Assembly: GCA_027340195.1 (NCBI GenBank)
Contig: DAHWNE010000343.1
Span: 1-8,783 of the forward strand
Direction of reading: 5' to 3'
DNA length: 8,783 nt
DNA from: Acetobacteraceae bacterium
GTDB taxonomy: Bacteria; Pseudomonadota; Alphaproteobacteria; Acetobacterales; Acetobacteraceae
Within the stretch, counting starts at the first letter, position 1. Each line of letters starts with the position of its first letter. The notes under the pieces are model-generated. The model was not told the DNA's origin. It ran no database searches and saw only the letters and a list, made by a program, of their open reading frames with translations. The translations under genes and the position numbers were made by a program. Of the stretch, positions 1-7,748 are shown in pieces.

Positions 1-2
1 GG

Positions 3-470
3 CTGCTGGCGGCCCCGGGCGGGCCGCGGCTGGCGGCGATCTCGGTGGACGGGTGGGATACGCATGTGGGCCAGGTGCCGCGGCTGCATTTCATGCTGGG
101 CGAGCTGGACCGCGGCCTTGAGGCGCTGCGCGCCGCGCTGGGCCCCGCCTGGCGGCAGACGGTGGTGCTGACGATGACCGAGTTCGGGCGCACCGCCCGC
201 GAGAACGGCACCGGCGGGACCGACCACGGCACCGCGGGGGTGGCGTTCCTGGCCGGCGGGGCGGTGGCAGGCGGGCGGGTGCTGGCGCACTGGCCGGGGT
301 TGCGCCCGGGGCAGCTGTTCCAGAACCGCGACCTGGCGCCGAGCCTCGACCTGCGGGCGGTGGCGAAGGGGGTGCTGGCGGCGCATCTCGGGTTGCCGCC
401 GGCCGCGCTCGGGCGGGTGTTTCCCGCCAGCGCCAGGGTAGCGGCGGTCGGCAACCTGATCCGGACCTGA
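3..470 (+). CDS. DUF1501 family protein, C-terminal part (5' end outside window)
   Basis: The reading frame is open from the left edge, so the gene starts upstream. The GTG at 45-47 lies inside the conserved stretch SVDGWDTH and is not the start. About 155 residues are visible. They carry the hallmarks of the DUF1501 family (distantly related to the alkaline phosphatase/sulfatase fold): DGWDTH near the left edge, then TEFGRTARENGTGGTDHG, then a GG-V-GG-V turn followed by HWPGL, and near the end RDLAPSLDLRAV and a closing HLGLP. The Asp/His-rich motifs suggest metal binding, but no reaction is established for the family. Members are usually about 400 residues, often carry a Tat signal peptide (not visible here) and commonly sit next to a DUF1800 gene, which would be upstream. 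The stop is 117 nt before the potassium operon, and nothing links the two functionally. Family call firm, function unknown. Confidence 0.88.
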   Translation: MLAAPGGPRLAAISVDGWDTHVGQVPRLHFMLGELDRGLEALRAALGPAWRQTVVLTMTEFGRTARENGTGGTDHGTAGVAFLAGGAVAGGRVLAHWPGLRPGQLFQNRDLAPSLDLRAVAKGVLAAHLGLPPAALGRVFPASARVAAVGNLIRT

Positions 471-523
471 CCCCACCCGCCTATACCGGCCGGCGCGCAT
501 ATGGGTTCTTTATGCCGGCGGGG

Positions 524-540
524 CCGATTCCGTATCGGAA
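524..540. promoter_or_regulatory. Palindrome, candidate operator upstream of kdp
   Basis: Two overlapping inverted repeats share this site: TTCCG-TAT-CGGAA at 528-540, and CCGAT-N5-ATCGG at 524-538. It lies about 47 nt before the first start codon of the operon, in a non-coding stretch, which is a plausible place for a regulator to bind. A related half-like word, TTCGGATC, follows at 551-558. Binding by KdpE or any other regulator is inference only. Confidence 0.3.
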
Positions 541-575
541 ATTTACTCGCTTCGGATCAGAGAGGGCGCGGCAGC

Positions 576-580
576 AGGAG
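576..580 (+). promoter_or_regulatory. Ribosome binding site AGGAG for the 29-residue ORF
   Basis: A strong Shine-Dalgarno word, AGGAG, sits 6 nt before the ATG at 587. It is the best ribosome binding site in the operon and the main sequence evidence that the tiny ORF at 587-676 is translated. It may also load ribosomes for the weakly signalled kdpF and kdpA that follow. Confidence 0.7.
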
Positions 581-586
581 CCCGCC

Positions 587-676
587 ATGTTCATGTCCGA
601 TGTGCTGAACCTCGCCCTCGCGCTGGCCGCGTTCGGCCTGTTCGCGCTCTACGTCCCGGCCTGCGACAAGGTCTGA
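587..676 (+). CDS. 29-residue single-span membrane microprotein ahead of kdpF
   Basis: The ATG is preceded by AGGAG at ideal spacing. The product is 29 residues, starting MFMSDVLNL and ending YVPACDKV, with one hydrophobic stretch (about residues 6-24, rich in Leu, Ala and Phe) and a short polar tail Cys-Asp-Lys. It is the size of KdpF but does not end like one, and a proper kdpF follows 4 nt after its stop. It is therefore probably a separate inner-membrane microprotein, the first gene of the potassium operon. From memory, without a search, tiny proteins with one membrane segment and a C-terminal tail of the type Cys-Asp/Glu-Arg/Lys-Leu/Val occur before kdpF or kdpA in various bacterial kdp operons, usually unnamed. 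A role as an extra KdpFABC subunit or as a partner of KdpD is inference. It could instead be a leader peptide for translational coupling, or a diverged kdpF duplicate. Confidence 0.68.
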   Translation: MFMSDVLNLALALAAFGLFALYVPACDKV

Positions 677-680
677 TCCG

Positions 681-767
681 ATGCTGATGATCGTCGCCGG
701 CGCCGGCGTCGCCCTGGCGCTGACGGGCTACCTCCTGCTCGCCCTGTTGCGACCGGAATGGTTCTAG
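681..767 (+). CDS. kdpF: KdpF, small subunit of the potassium-transporting ATPase
   Basis: This 28-residue protein has one transmembrane segment (about residues 3-22) and ends GYLLLALLRPEWF. That matches the family's typical ending, in which a Tyr-Leu-x-x-Ala-Leu-Leu run leads into Arg-Pro-Glu-x-Phe; here the variable residue is Trp, where Lys or Arg is common. KdpF is about 29 residues in E. coli and sits between KdpA and KdpB in the membrane, where it stabilises the KdpFABC complex. The ATG at 681 follows the previous stop by 4 nt, with a weak AAGG at 668-671. The stop is 1 nt before the ATG of kdpA, so translation is probably coupled. Identification rests on the tail motif, the size and the position directly before kdpA. 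Confidence 0.93.
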   Translation: MLMIVAGAGVALALTGYLLLALLRPEWF

Positions 768-768
768 C

Positions 769-2466
769 ATGACCCTGGCCGGAACCCTCTATATCGCGCT
801 CGTGCTCGCCCTGGTGCTGGGCACGGCGTTCCCGCTCGGCGCCTGGCTGGCGCGCGTGTTCGACGGTCGGGCGCGCCTGCTGGCACCGGTCGAGCGCGGC
901 ATCTACGCTCTGTGCGGGATCGATCCGGACCGGCAGATGGGCTGGCGCGGCTACGCGCTGGCGCTGCTCGCGCTCGGCCTGATCCATTTCCTGCTGCTCT
1001 ACGCCATCCTGCGGCTGCAATACTGGCTGCCGTTCAATCCAGAGCACATCCCGGGAATGCCGCCGGGCCTCGCGTTCAACACCGCGGCGAGCTTCACCAC
1101 CAACACCAACTGGCAGGCCTACACGCCGGAGAGCCAGATCTCCGACGGCGCGCAGATGTTCGGCCTGGCGGTGCATATGTTCATCTCCGCCGCCGCCGGT
1201 ATCGCCGCCGCCGCCGCGCTGATGCGCGCCTTCGCGGCCGGGCGCGTCGCCGGACTCGGCAACGTGTATGTCGATATCGTCCGGGTCACGCTCTATTTCC
1301 TGCTGCCGGTCAGCGTGATCGCCGCGGCGCTGCTGCTGGCCGGTGGCGTGCCGATGACGATGGCCGGCTTCGCCCATGTCCATACCCTCGCCGGGGGGAC
1401 ACAGACCATCGCCCGCGGCCCGGTGGCGCTGCAGGAGGCGATCAAGGAGCTCGGCACCAACGGCGGCGGCTTCTTCAACGCCAATTCAGCGCATCCGTTC
1501 GAGAACCCGAACGCCTGGACCAACCTGCTCGAGATCTGGCTGATCCTGGTGACCGGCTTCGCGCTGCCCATCGCCTTCGGCCACATGATCGGCCGCAAGC
1601 GCGACGGCGTCGCGCTGTTCGCGGCGATGGCGGTGATCCTGGGCGTGGCCCTGTTCGCCAGCTACGCGGCGGAGGCAGCGAACAACCCCATCCTGGTGCA
1701 TGCCGGCGTTGCCGCCGCCCCTGGCAACATGGTGGGCAAGGAGGTCCGCTTCGGCATCGTCCAGTCCACCAGCTTCAACGTGGCGGCCACCGCGACCTCC
1801 TGCGGCGCCGTCAATTCCTTCCTCGACAGCTATACCCCGCTCGGCGGCCTGGTCTCGCTGTTCCTGATGCAGCTGGGCGAGGTTGCCCCCGGCGGGGTCG
1901 GCTCGGGCTTCTACGGCATGATCCTGTTCACCCTGCTCGCGGTGTTCGTCGCCGGGCTGATGGTCGGACGCACGCCGGAATATCTCGGCAAACGCATCGA
2001 ATCGCACGAGGTCAAGCTGACCGTGCTCGCGGTGCTGATCCAGACCGCTTTCATCCTACTCGGCACCGGCGGCGCGTTGCTGACGAAATCGGGGCTCGGT
2101 TCGCTCGCCGCCGCCGGCCCGCACGGGCTGACCGAGATGCTCTACGGCTGGACCTCGGCCACCGAGAACAACGGCAGCGCCTTCGCCGGCCTCGCCGCCA
2201 ACACCCCTCTGCTCAACTACGGGCTCGGCATCGCCATGCTGGCCGGGCGCTTCGCGGTGATGATCCCGGTATTGGCGATCGGCGGTTCGCTCGCCGCCAA
2301 GCCCATCCTGCCCCGCTCGGCCGGAAGCTTCCCCACCGACGGGCTGCTGTTCGTCTCGCTGCTGATCGGCGTCGTGGTCATCATGGGCGGGCTGCAGTTC
2401 ATGCCCGCCGACACGCTCGGACCGCTTGCCGAGCACACGCTGATGCAGAGCGGCAAACTCTTCTGA
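769..2466 (+). CDS. kdpA: KdpA, potassium-binding channel-like subunit of K+-ATPase
   Basis: KdpA is the inner-membrane subunit that selects K+ and passes it to KdpB. It belongs to the superfamily of K+ transporters and has four pore loops. The product has 565 residues (E. coli 557) and is strongly hydrophobic throughout. All four filter regions are visible: TTNTNWQAY at about 110-118, with Gln116 matching E. coli Gln116; [19 protein letters not shown] from 229, with Gly232 matching the E. coli filter residue; TSCGAVNS at about 343-350; and [13 protein letters not shown] at about 463-475. The ATG at 769 starts the family-typical N-terminal membrane segment and lies 1 nt after the kdpF stop. 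No strong ribosome binding site is seen, so coupling to kdpF is likely. The gene looks intact. An alanine run near 140-150 comes from a short GCC repeat and falls in a membrane segment. Confidence 0.98.
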   Translation: MTLAGTLYIALVLALVLGTAFPLGAWLARVFDGRARLLAPVERGIYALCGIDPDRQMGWRGYALALLALGLIHFLLLYAILRLQYWLPFNPEHIPGMPPGLAFNTAASFTTNTNWQAYTPESQISDGAQMFGLAVHMFISAAAGIAAAAALMRAFAAGRVAGLGNVYVDIVRVTLYFLLPVSVIAAALLLAGGVPMTMAGFAHVHTLAGGTQTIARGPVALQEAIKELGTNGGGFFNANSAHPFENPNAWTNLLEIWLILVTGFALPIAFGHMIGRKRDGVALFAAMAVILGVALFASYAAEAANNPILVHAGVAAAPGNMVGKEVRFGIVQSTSFNVAATATSCGAVNSFLDSYTPLGGLVSLFLMQLGEVAPGGVGSGFYGMILFTLLAVFVAGLMVGRTPEYLGKRIESHEVKLTVLAVLIQTAFILLGTGGALLTKSGLGSLAAAGPHGLTEMLYGWTSATENNGSAFAGLAANTPLLNYGLGIAMLAGRFAVMIPVLAIGGSLAAKPILPRSAGSFPTDGLLFVSLLIGVVVIMGGLQFMPADTLGPLAEHTLMQSGKLF

Positions 2467-2469
2467 GGA
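2465..2469 (+). promoter_or_regulatory. Ribosome binding site GAGGA supporting the GTG start of kdpB
   Basis: GAGGA overlaps the kdpA stop codon and ends 7 nt before the GTG at 2477. This decides the start: no ATG gives a full-length KdpB N-terminus, and the residues after the GTG line up with known KdpB N-termini, reaching the conserved KLNP...RNPV segment at the expected distance. Confidence 0.7.
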
Positions 2470-2476
2470 CCAAGCC

Positions 2477-4513
2477 GTGACCAGCAAGGCCGATACCATC
2501 AGCCTGTTCGACCGCGCCATCCTGGCCCGCGCCGCGCAGGACGCGGTGCGCAAGCTCAACCCGGTGACCCTGGCCCGCAACCCGGTCATCTTCACCACCG
2601 AGGCGATCGCCCTTCTGGTCTCCCTGGACGCCGCCCACGCGGCCTTCCTCGGCCGGCCCGCCGCCTTCGCCACCGTCATCGCGATATGGCTCTGGATCAC
2701 CGTCCTGTTCGCGACCTTCGCCGAGGCGGTGGCGGAAGGCCGTGGCCGGGTGCGGGCTGACGCCCTGCGCGCGGCGCGCACCGATACCGTGGCCAAGCTG
2801 GTGGTCGATCCGGCCGAGCCGCATATCTACAAACCCACCCGCGCCAACGACCTGCGCCGCGGCGATCTGGTGTTCGTCGAGGCCGGCGACCTCATCCCCT
2901 CCGACGGCGAGATCGTCGAGGGCATCGCCAGCGTCAACGAAAGCGCCATCACCGGCGAATCCGCCCCGGTGATCCGCGAGGCCGGCGGCGATCGCTCGGC
3001 GGTCACGGGCGGCACGCAGCTTGTTTCCGACTGGCTGGTGATCCGCGTCACCGCCGATCCCGGCACCACCTTCCTCGACCGCATGATCGCGCTGGTGGAA
3101 GGTGCCGCACGGCGCAAGACGCCGAACGAGATCGCGCTCGACATCCTGCTCGCAGGGCTGACCCTGGTGTTCGTGATCGCGATCGCCACCCTGCCGATGT
3201 TCGGCGCCTACAGCCACACGCATCTGTCCATCGCCGTGCTGGCGGCGCTGTTCGTCTGCCTGATCCCCACCACCATCGGCGGGCTGCTCTCGGCGATCGG
3301 CATCGCCGGCATGGACCGGCTGATCCGCTTCAACGTCGTCGCCACCTCCGGCCGCGCGGTGGAAGCCGCCGGCGACGTGGACGCGCTGCTGCTGGACAAG
3401 ACCGGCACCATCACCTTCGGCAACCGCATGGCCTCGGCGCTCTATCCGGCACCCGGCGTGGCCGAGAGCACCCTGGCCGAGGCGGCGCGCCTCTCCTCCT
3501 TCGGCGACGACACGCCCGAGGGAAGGTCGATCCTGGCGCTGGTGCGGGACCGTTACGGGCTCGACGTATCCGCGCGCCCCGCCGGCACGGTGATCCCGTT
3601 CACCGCCACCACCCGCGTCTCCGGCTTCGACGTGGAGGGCGTCGCCTGGCGCAAGGGCGCGGTGGATTCGGTGCTGGCGCTGATCGCCGGCCCGCCGCAA
3701 GCGGGCTTCACCGAAACCATCGACCGGATCGCCCGCGCCGGCTCCACCCCGCTCGCGGTCTGCCGCGACCGTACCCTGCTCGGCGCGATCGAGTTGAAGG
3801 ATATCGTCAAGCCAGGCATCCGCGCGCGGTTCGACGCGCTGCGCCGGATGGGCATCCGCACCGTGATGGTGACCGGCGACAACCGCATCACCGCCGCCGC
3901 CATCGCCGCCGAGGCCGGGGTGGACGACGTGATCGCCGAGGCCACGCCGCAGGACAAGCTGGCCTATATCCGCCGGACCCAGGCCGAAGGGCGGCTGGTG
4001 GCGATGTGCGGCGACGGCACCAACGACGCGCCGGCGCTGGCGCAGGCCGATGTCGGCGTGGCGATGCAGACCGGCACCCAGGCGGCGCGCGAAGCCGGCA
4101 ACATGGTCGATCTCGACAGCGATCCCACCAAGCTGATCGAGATCGTGGAGATCGGCAAGCAGCTGCTGATCACCCGCGGCGCGCTGACGACCTTCTCGAT
4201 CGCCAACGACATCTCCAAGTATTTCGCCATCCTGCCGGCGATCTTCGTCGCCACCTATCCTGGGCTGCAGGCGCTGAACGTGATGGGCCTCGCCACCCCG
4301 GAAAGCGCGATCCTTTCCGCGGTGATCTTCAACGCGCTGATCATCGTGGCGCTGGTGCCGCTCGCGCTGCGCGGGGTGCGCTTCCGCGCCGTCGGTGCCG
4401 GCGCGCTGCTGCGGCGCAACCTGCTGATCTACGGCCTCGGCGGGATCGTGGCGCCGTTCGTCGGCATCAAGGCGATCGACATGATCCTTTCCGCCCTGCA
4501 CCTGTTCGTCTGA
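2477..4513 (+). CDS. kdpB: KdpB, P-type ATPase catalytic subunit of K+ pump
   Basis: KdpB hydrolyses ATP to drive K+ import (EC 7.2.2.6, with KdpA, C and F). The product has 678 residues (E. coli 682) and begins with GTG. Visible motifs, with E. coli counterparts: TGES at 159-162 in the actuator domain, whose Ser162 is the inhibitory phosphorylation site in E. coli; CLIPTTIGG with Pro264 in the fourth membrane helix; DKTGT with the phosphorylated Asp307 at the same number as in E. coli; DTPEGRS in the nucleotide-binding domain; GDGTNDAPA with Asp513 and Asp517; and the membrane pair Asp578/Lys581 in NDISKYF, matching E. coli Asp583/Lys586. Membrane helices flank these domains in the usual order. 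It follows kdpA by 10 nt and precedes kdpC by 7 nt. No missing catalytic residue or frameshift is seen. Confidence 0.98.
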   Translation: MTSKADTISLFDRAILARAAQDAVRKLNPVTLARNPVIFTTEAIALLVSLDAAHAAFLGRPAAFATVIAIWLWITVLFATFAEAVAEGRGRVRADALRAARTDTVAKLVVDPAEPHIYKPTRANDLRRGDLVFVEAGDLIPSDGEIVEGIASVNESAITGESAPVIREAGGDRSAVTGGTQLVSDWLVIRVTADPGTTFLDRMIALVEGAARRKTPNEIALDILLAGLTLVFVIAIATLPMFGAYSHTHLSIAVLAALFVCLIPTTIGGLLSAIGIAGMDRLIRFNVVATSGRAVEAAGDVDALLLDKTGTITFGNRMASALYPAPGVAESTLAEAARLSSFGDDTPEGRSILALVRDRYGLDVSARPAGTVIPFTATTRVSGFDVEGVAWRKGAVDSVLALIAGPPQAGFTETIDRIARAGSTPLAVCRDRTLLGAIELKDIVKPGIRARFDALRRMGIRTVMVTGDNRITAAAIAAEAGVDDVIAEATPQDKLAYIRRTQAEGRLVAMCGDGTNDAPALAQADVGVAMQTGTQAAREAGNMVDLDSDPTKLIEIVEIGKQLLITRGALTTFSIANDISKYFAILPAIFVATYPGLQALNVMGLATPESAILSAVIFNALIIVALVPLALRGVRFRAVGAGALLRRNLLIYGLGGIVAPFVGIKAIDMILSALHLFV

Positions 4514-4520
4514 GGCTCCC

Positions 4521-5117
4521 ATGCGCGAACTCCGCCCCGCCCTGTCGCTGGTGATCCTGTTCACGCTCGGTCTCGGCCTGGCGCTGCCGTTGCTGTTCGA
4601 CGGGTTCGCCCAGCTCGCGTTCCCCTTCGCCGCCAACGGCAGCCTGATCGCGAGGGATGGTCGGACGGTCGGCTCGGCGCTGATCGGGCAGGCGTTCGCC
4701 GGGGCCGGCTGGTTCGCGCCGCGCCCCTCGGCGCTGACGGGCACCGCGCCCGACGGCCACGCCATCGCCACCCCCTATGACGCATCGCAATCCGGCGCCT
4801 CCAACCTGGCCCCGACCAGCGCGGCGCTGGCCCGCCATGTCGCGGCCCGCGTGGCCGCCTACCGGGCCGCCTTCGGCCCGGGTCCGGTGCCGGACGACGC
4901 GGTGACGAGCTCGGGCTCCGGTCTCGATCCCGACATCTCGCTCGCCAACGCGCTGCGCCAGGCGCCGGCGGTGGCGGCGGCGCGGCACCTGCCCCCGGCG
5001 CGCGTCGTCGCGCTGGTCCGCCGCCTCGCCGTCCGGCGGTGGTTCGGGGTGATCGGCACCCCCCATGTGAACGTGCTGCGGCTCAACATTGCGCTGGAAC
5101 GGGCCGCGGCGCGATGA
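4521..5117 (+). CDS. kdpC: KdpC, single-span subunit of K+-ATPase
   Basis: KdpC is anchored by one N-terminal helix, with the rest in the periplasm. It associates with KdpA/KdpB and is thought to raise the apparent affinity of the pump. The product has 198 residues (E. coli 190). It shows LRPALSL at 4-10 leading into a membrane helix (about 8-30), NGSLI at 39-43, GSALIGQAF at 51-59, FAPRPSA at 65-71, then SGSGLDPDIS at 131-140, a run like RQAPAVAAARHLPP, and a closing NVLRLNIALE. All are family hallmarks. The ATG at 4521 is 7 nt after the kdpB stop, with GAGG at 4512-4515 overlapping that stop. Its own stop lies in the same reading frame as kdpD and only two codons before the kdpD start. Confidence 0.97.
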   Translation: MRELRPALSLVILFTLGLGLALPLLFDGFAQLAFPFAANGSLIARDGRTVGSALIGQAFAGAGWFAPRPSALTGTAPDGHAIATPYDASQSGASNLAPTSAALARHVAARVAAYRAAFGPGPVPDDAVTSSGSGLDPDISLANALRQAPAVAAARHLPPARVVALVRRLAVRRWFGVIGTPHVNVLRLNIALERAAAR

Positions 5118-5123
5118 TGGGCC

Positions 5124-7748
5124 ATGGCCCCGGGCGCGGATCGCGAGCTTCGACCTGACCCAGATGCGCTGCTGGCCCAGGCGCAGGCCGAACAGCGCGG
5201 GCGGCTCAAGATCTTTCTCGGCGCCGCCCCCGGCGTCGGCAAGACCTGGGAAATGCTCGCCGCCGCCCGGCGCAAGCAGGACGAGGGGGTCGATGTCCTG
5301 GCCGGGCTGATCGAGACCCACGGGCGGGCCGAAACCGCCGCCCAGCTGGAAGGGCTGACGCTGCTGCCGCCGCGCCGGGTCGGTTATCGCGGACAGAGCG
5401 TGCCGGAGTTCGATCTCGACGCGGCGCTGAAACGCCATCCGGCGCTGATCCTGATCGACGAGCTCGCGCACACCAACCCGCCCGGCCTGCGCCATGCCAA
5501 GCGCTGGCAGGACGTGGCGACGCTGCTCGAGGCCGGGATCGACGTCTGGACCACGCTCAACGTTCAGCATCTGGAAAGCCTCAACGACCAGATCGCCCGC
5601 ATCACCGGGATCCGGGTGACCGAGACCGTGCCCGACAGCGTGCTGGATCTCGCCTCGGAGATCGAGTTGATCGACCTGCCGCCGGGGGAGTTGCGCGCCC
5701 GCCTCAACGAGGGCCGCATCTACCGCCCGGATGTCGCGCGCCGGGCGCTGGACGGGTTCTTCCGCGAGGGCAACCTGGCCGCGCTGCGCGAGATCGCGCT
5801 GCGCCGCGCCGCCCAGCACGTGGACCGCGACATCGAGGCCTATATGCGCACCCGCGCCATCGCCGGCCCCTGGCCGGCGGCCGAGCGGGTGATGGCGGTG
5901 ATCGACACCGGCGAGCGCGCCGAACAGGTGATCCGCCAGGCCGCCCGTCTCGCCGATGCGCTGCGCGCCCCGCTCACCGTGTTCCATGTGGAAGCCGAGA
6001 CCTCCGCCGCGCCGGTACAGCCGGCGCTCGACCTCGCGGTGCAGCTTGGCGCCACGATCGAGACCACCACCCGCGCCGACGTGGTCGCGGCGGTGCTGGA
6101 CATCGCGGCGCGGCGCAACGTCGCGCATCTGGTGCTGGCGCGCCCGCCGCCGCGCCCGGGGATCGGCCGGCTGCGCCTGCCGGGACCCCGCCCGCTGGCG
6201 GCGCGCCTGGCGCGGCAGGCGAGCTTCTATACCGTCCACATCGTTCCCGACCCAGTGGCCCGGCCGGTCGCGCCCGCGCCACGCGACGCCCGCACCGGGC
6301 AGCTGCTGCCTTACGCCGTCGCCCTGGCGGTTCTGGCCGCCGCGACGGTGGCCGGCTTCCTGCTGCGCGCCGTGCTGCCGCACGAGGCCTCGGGCTTCGT
6401 GTTCACCGCGATCGTGGTGGCGCTGGCCAGCCGCTACGGCCGCGGCGTCGGGCTGGTCGCCGCGCTGGCCAGCTTCCTGCTGTGGAACTTCTTCTTCCTG
6501 CCGCCGATCTTCACGCTTTCGGTGGCCGATCCGCGCGACGTGGTGGCGCTGGTGGTGTTCCTCGCGGTCGGCGTGCTGACCGGCTCGCTGGCCGGACGGG
6601 TCCGCAAGGAGGCGGAAACCGCCCGGCTGCGCATCGAGGCGCTGCGCCGCGTGGCGCTGTTCGGCCGCACCCTGGCGCGCGCCGCCGACCCGGCGGGGCT
6701 GGTGCAGGCGACCGAGGCCGAGGCGGCAGCGCTCGCCGGCAGCGCGCGGCTGCTGCTCGCCGACAACGACAGCCTCGCCCGCACCCCGGACCTGGACGAG
6801 GCGGCCACGGCGGCGGCGGAGTTCGCGTTTCGCCATCGCACCGCCACCGGGACCGGCACCCTGACCCTGCCCGCGGTGCCCTGGCGCTTCTTGCCGCTGG
6901 CAACCGAGGCCGGCGCGTTCGGCGTGCTCGCCGTCCGTCCCGCCGCCCCCCTGACCGAACCGCAGGTGCAGGCGCTGGGCGCGCTGGCCGACCAGGCGGC
7001 GATGGCGATCGAGCGGCTGCATCTGGCGGCGAGCGCGGCGGAGGCCCGCGCGCAGGAACGCACGCAGCGGCTGCGCACCGCGCTGCTGTCGTCCATCTCG
7101 CATGATCTACGCACGCCGCTCACCACCATCCGGGGGGCGGCGGATACGCTCGCCCGGTCCGGCGCCGGGCTGCCGGAGCCGACGCGGGCCGACCTTTTGG
7201 CCAGCATCGCCCAGGAGGTGGAGCGCATGACCCGCTTCCTTGCCAACATCACCGGCATGGCGCGGATCGAGACCGGGGAGATCGTCGCCCGCCGTGTGGC
7301 GATCCCGCTTGCCGCCACCATCGAGGCAGCGGTGGCGCGGGTGCCCGATGCCTTCCTGACCACGGTGAATTGCGAGGCCGAGACCGCGATCGGCGATCCC
7401 GCGCTGCTCGAGCAGGTACTGGTCAATCTGATCGAGAACGCGCTCAAGTTCTCCCCGCCCGGGGCACCGATCAACGTCTCGGCGCGGCGCGAGGGGGACC
7501 GGGTGATGCTGCGGGTGGCCGACGAGGGGGTGGGGATTCCCCCCGCCGATCTGCCCCGGGTGTTCGACAGTTTCTTCCGCAGCGAACGCGGCGACCGGGG
7601 GGCTCCGGGGACGGGACTCGGGCTCGCCATCGCGCGCGCGCTGGTGGAGGCGATGGGCGGGCACATCGCCGCGATCAGCCCGCGGCCCAACGCGCCGCGC
7701 GACGGCGCCCCGGGCAGCGTGATCGAGATCGCGTTGCCCGCCGCATGA
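5124..7748 (+). CDS. kdpD: KdpD, K+/turgor-responsive sensor histidine kinase
   Basis: KdpD senses K+ limitation and ionic or osmotic stress and phosphorylates KdpE. The product has 874 residues (E. coli 894). Domains in order: an N-terminal KdpD domain (about 20-235) with Walker A GAAPGVGKT at 33-41, Walker B LILIDE ending at Asp112-Glu113, then AHTNPPGLRH and NVQHLESLND; a universal-stress-protein-like domain (about 255-375); four membrane helices (about 396-417, 422-436, 441-460, 472-491); an Arg/Lys-rich stretch from 492 that in E. coli takes part in signalling; a GAF-like region (about 505-640); the dimerisation domain with phospho-acceptor His660 in SISHDLRTPL; and the ATPase domain with Asn772 in NLIENALKFS, Asp800 in DEGVGIP and GTGLGLAI at 829-836. 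The ATG at 5124 is the first start after the in-frame kdpC stop. It has only a weak ribosome binding site, so coupling to kdpC is likely. All kinase boxes are intact. Confidence 0.98.
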   Translation: MAPGADRELRPDPDALLAQAQAEQRGRLKIFLGAAPGVGKTWEMLAAARRKQDEGVDVLAGLIETHGRAETAAQLEGLTLLPPRRVGYRGQSVPEFDLDAALKRHPALILIDELAHTNPPGLRHAKRWQDVATLLEAGIDVWTTLNVQHLESLNDQIARITGIRVTETVPDSVLDLASEIELIDLPPGELRARLNEGRIYRPDVARRALDGFFREGNLAALREIALRRAAQHVDRDIEAYMRTRAIAGPWPAAERVMAVIDTGERAEQVIRQAARLADALRAPLTVFHVEAETSAAPVQPALDLAVQLGATIETTTRADVVAAVLDIAARRNVAHLVLARPPPRPGIGRLRLPGPRPLAARLARQASFYTVHIVPDPVARPVAPAPRDARTGQLLPYAVALAVLAAATVAGFLLRAVLPHEASGFVFTAIVVALASRYGRGVGLVAALASFLLWNFFFLPPIFTLSVADPRDVVALVVFLAVGVLTGSLAGRVRKEAETARLRIEALRRVALFGRTLARAADPAGLVQATEAEAAALAGSARLLLADNDSLARTPDLDEAATAAAEFAFRHRTATGTGTLTLPAVPWRFLPLATEAGAFGVLAVRPAAPLTEPQVQALGALADQAAMAIERLHLAASAAEARAQERTQRLRTALLSSISHDLRTPLTTIRGAADTLARSGAGLPEPTRADLLASIAQEVERMTRFLANITGMARIETGEIVARRVAIPLAATIEAAVARVPDAFLTTVNCEAETAIGDPALLEQVLVNLIENALKFSPPGAPINVSARREGDRVMLRVADEGVGIPPADLPRVFDSFFRSERGDRGAPGTGLGLAIARALVEAMGGHIAAISPRPNAPRDGAPGSVIEIALPAA

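Larger units (their letters stand above)
471..586 (+). promoter_or_regulatory. Leader/presumed promoter region of the kdp operon
   Basis: This 116-nt noncoding stretch separates the DUF1501 gene from the first gene of the potassium operon, and it is the only gap in the operon region large enough for a promoter. It contains a bulged hairpin at 489-519 (GCCG and GCATA pairing with TATGC and CGGC around a 9-nt loop) and a compact palindrome at 524-540. It is less GC-rich around 500-512 and 527-550 than its surroundings. I could not pick a convincing -35/-10 pair. In E. coli, KdpE binds a T-rich site just upstream of the kdpFABC -35 box; no obvious copy of that site is seen. The promoter role is inferred from position. 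Confidence 0.5.

Noticed and set aside
1187..1220. GCC trinucleotide repeat
   Set aside because: It encodes an alanine-rich membrane segment of KdpA in frame, which is normal for GC-rich codon use and gives no sign of a functional repeat.
912..2480. 522-codon + strand frame inside kdpA
   Set aside because: It is an out-of-frame reading of kdpA with an Arg/Ala-rich product, while the kdpA frame carries all four filter motifs.
2399..4771. Long open frame on the - strand (790 codons) opposite kdpA, kdpB and kdpC
   Set aside because: Its composition (Arg, Gly, His, Asp-rich, no recognisable domain) is that of the antisense of GC-rich codons, and it lies fully opposite strongly conserved genes.
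4467..7103. Long open frame on the - strand (878 codons) opposite kdpC and kdpD
   Set aside because: It is a low-complexity Arg/Gly/Gln-rich translation without any motif, caused by third-position G/C bias of the sense genes.
7370..7744. Upstream extension of kdpE to give a 348-residue protein
   Set aside because: The extra 125 residues are an out-of-frame reading of the kdpD ATPase domain; the receiver domain begins at the ATG at 7745.
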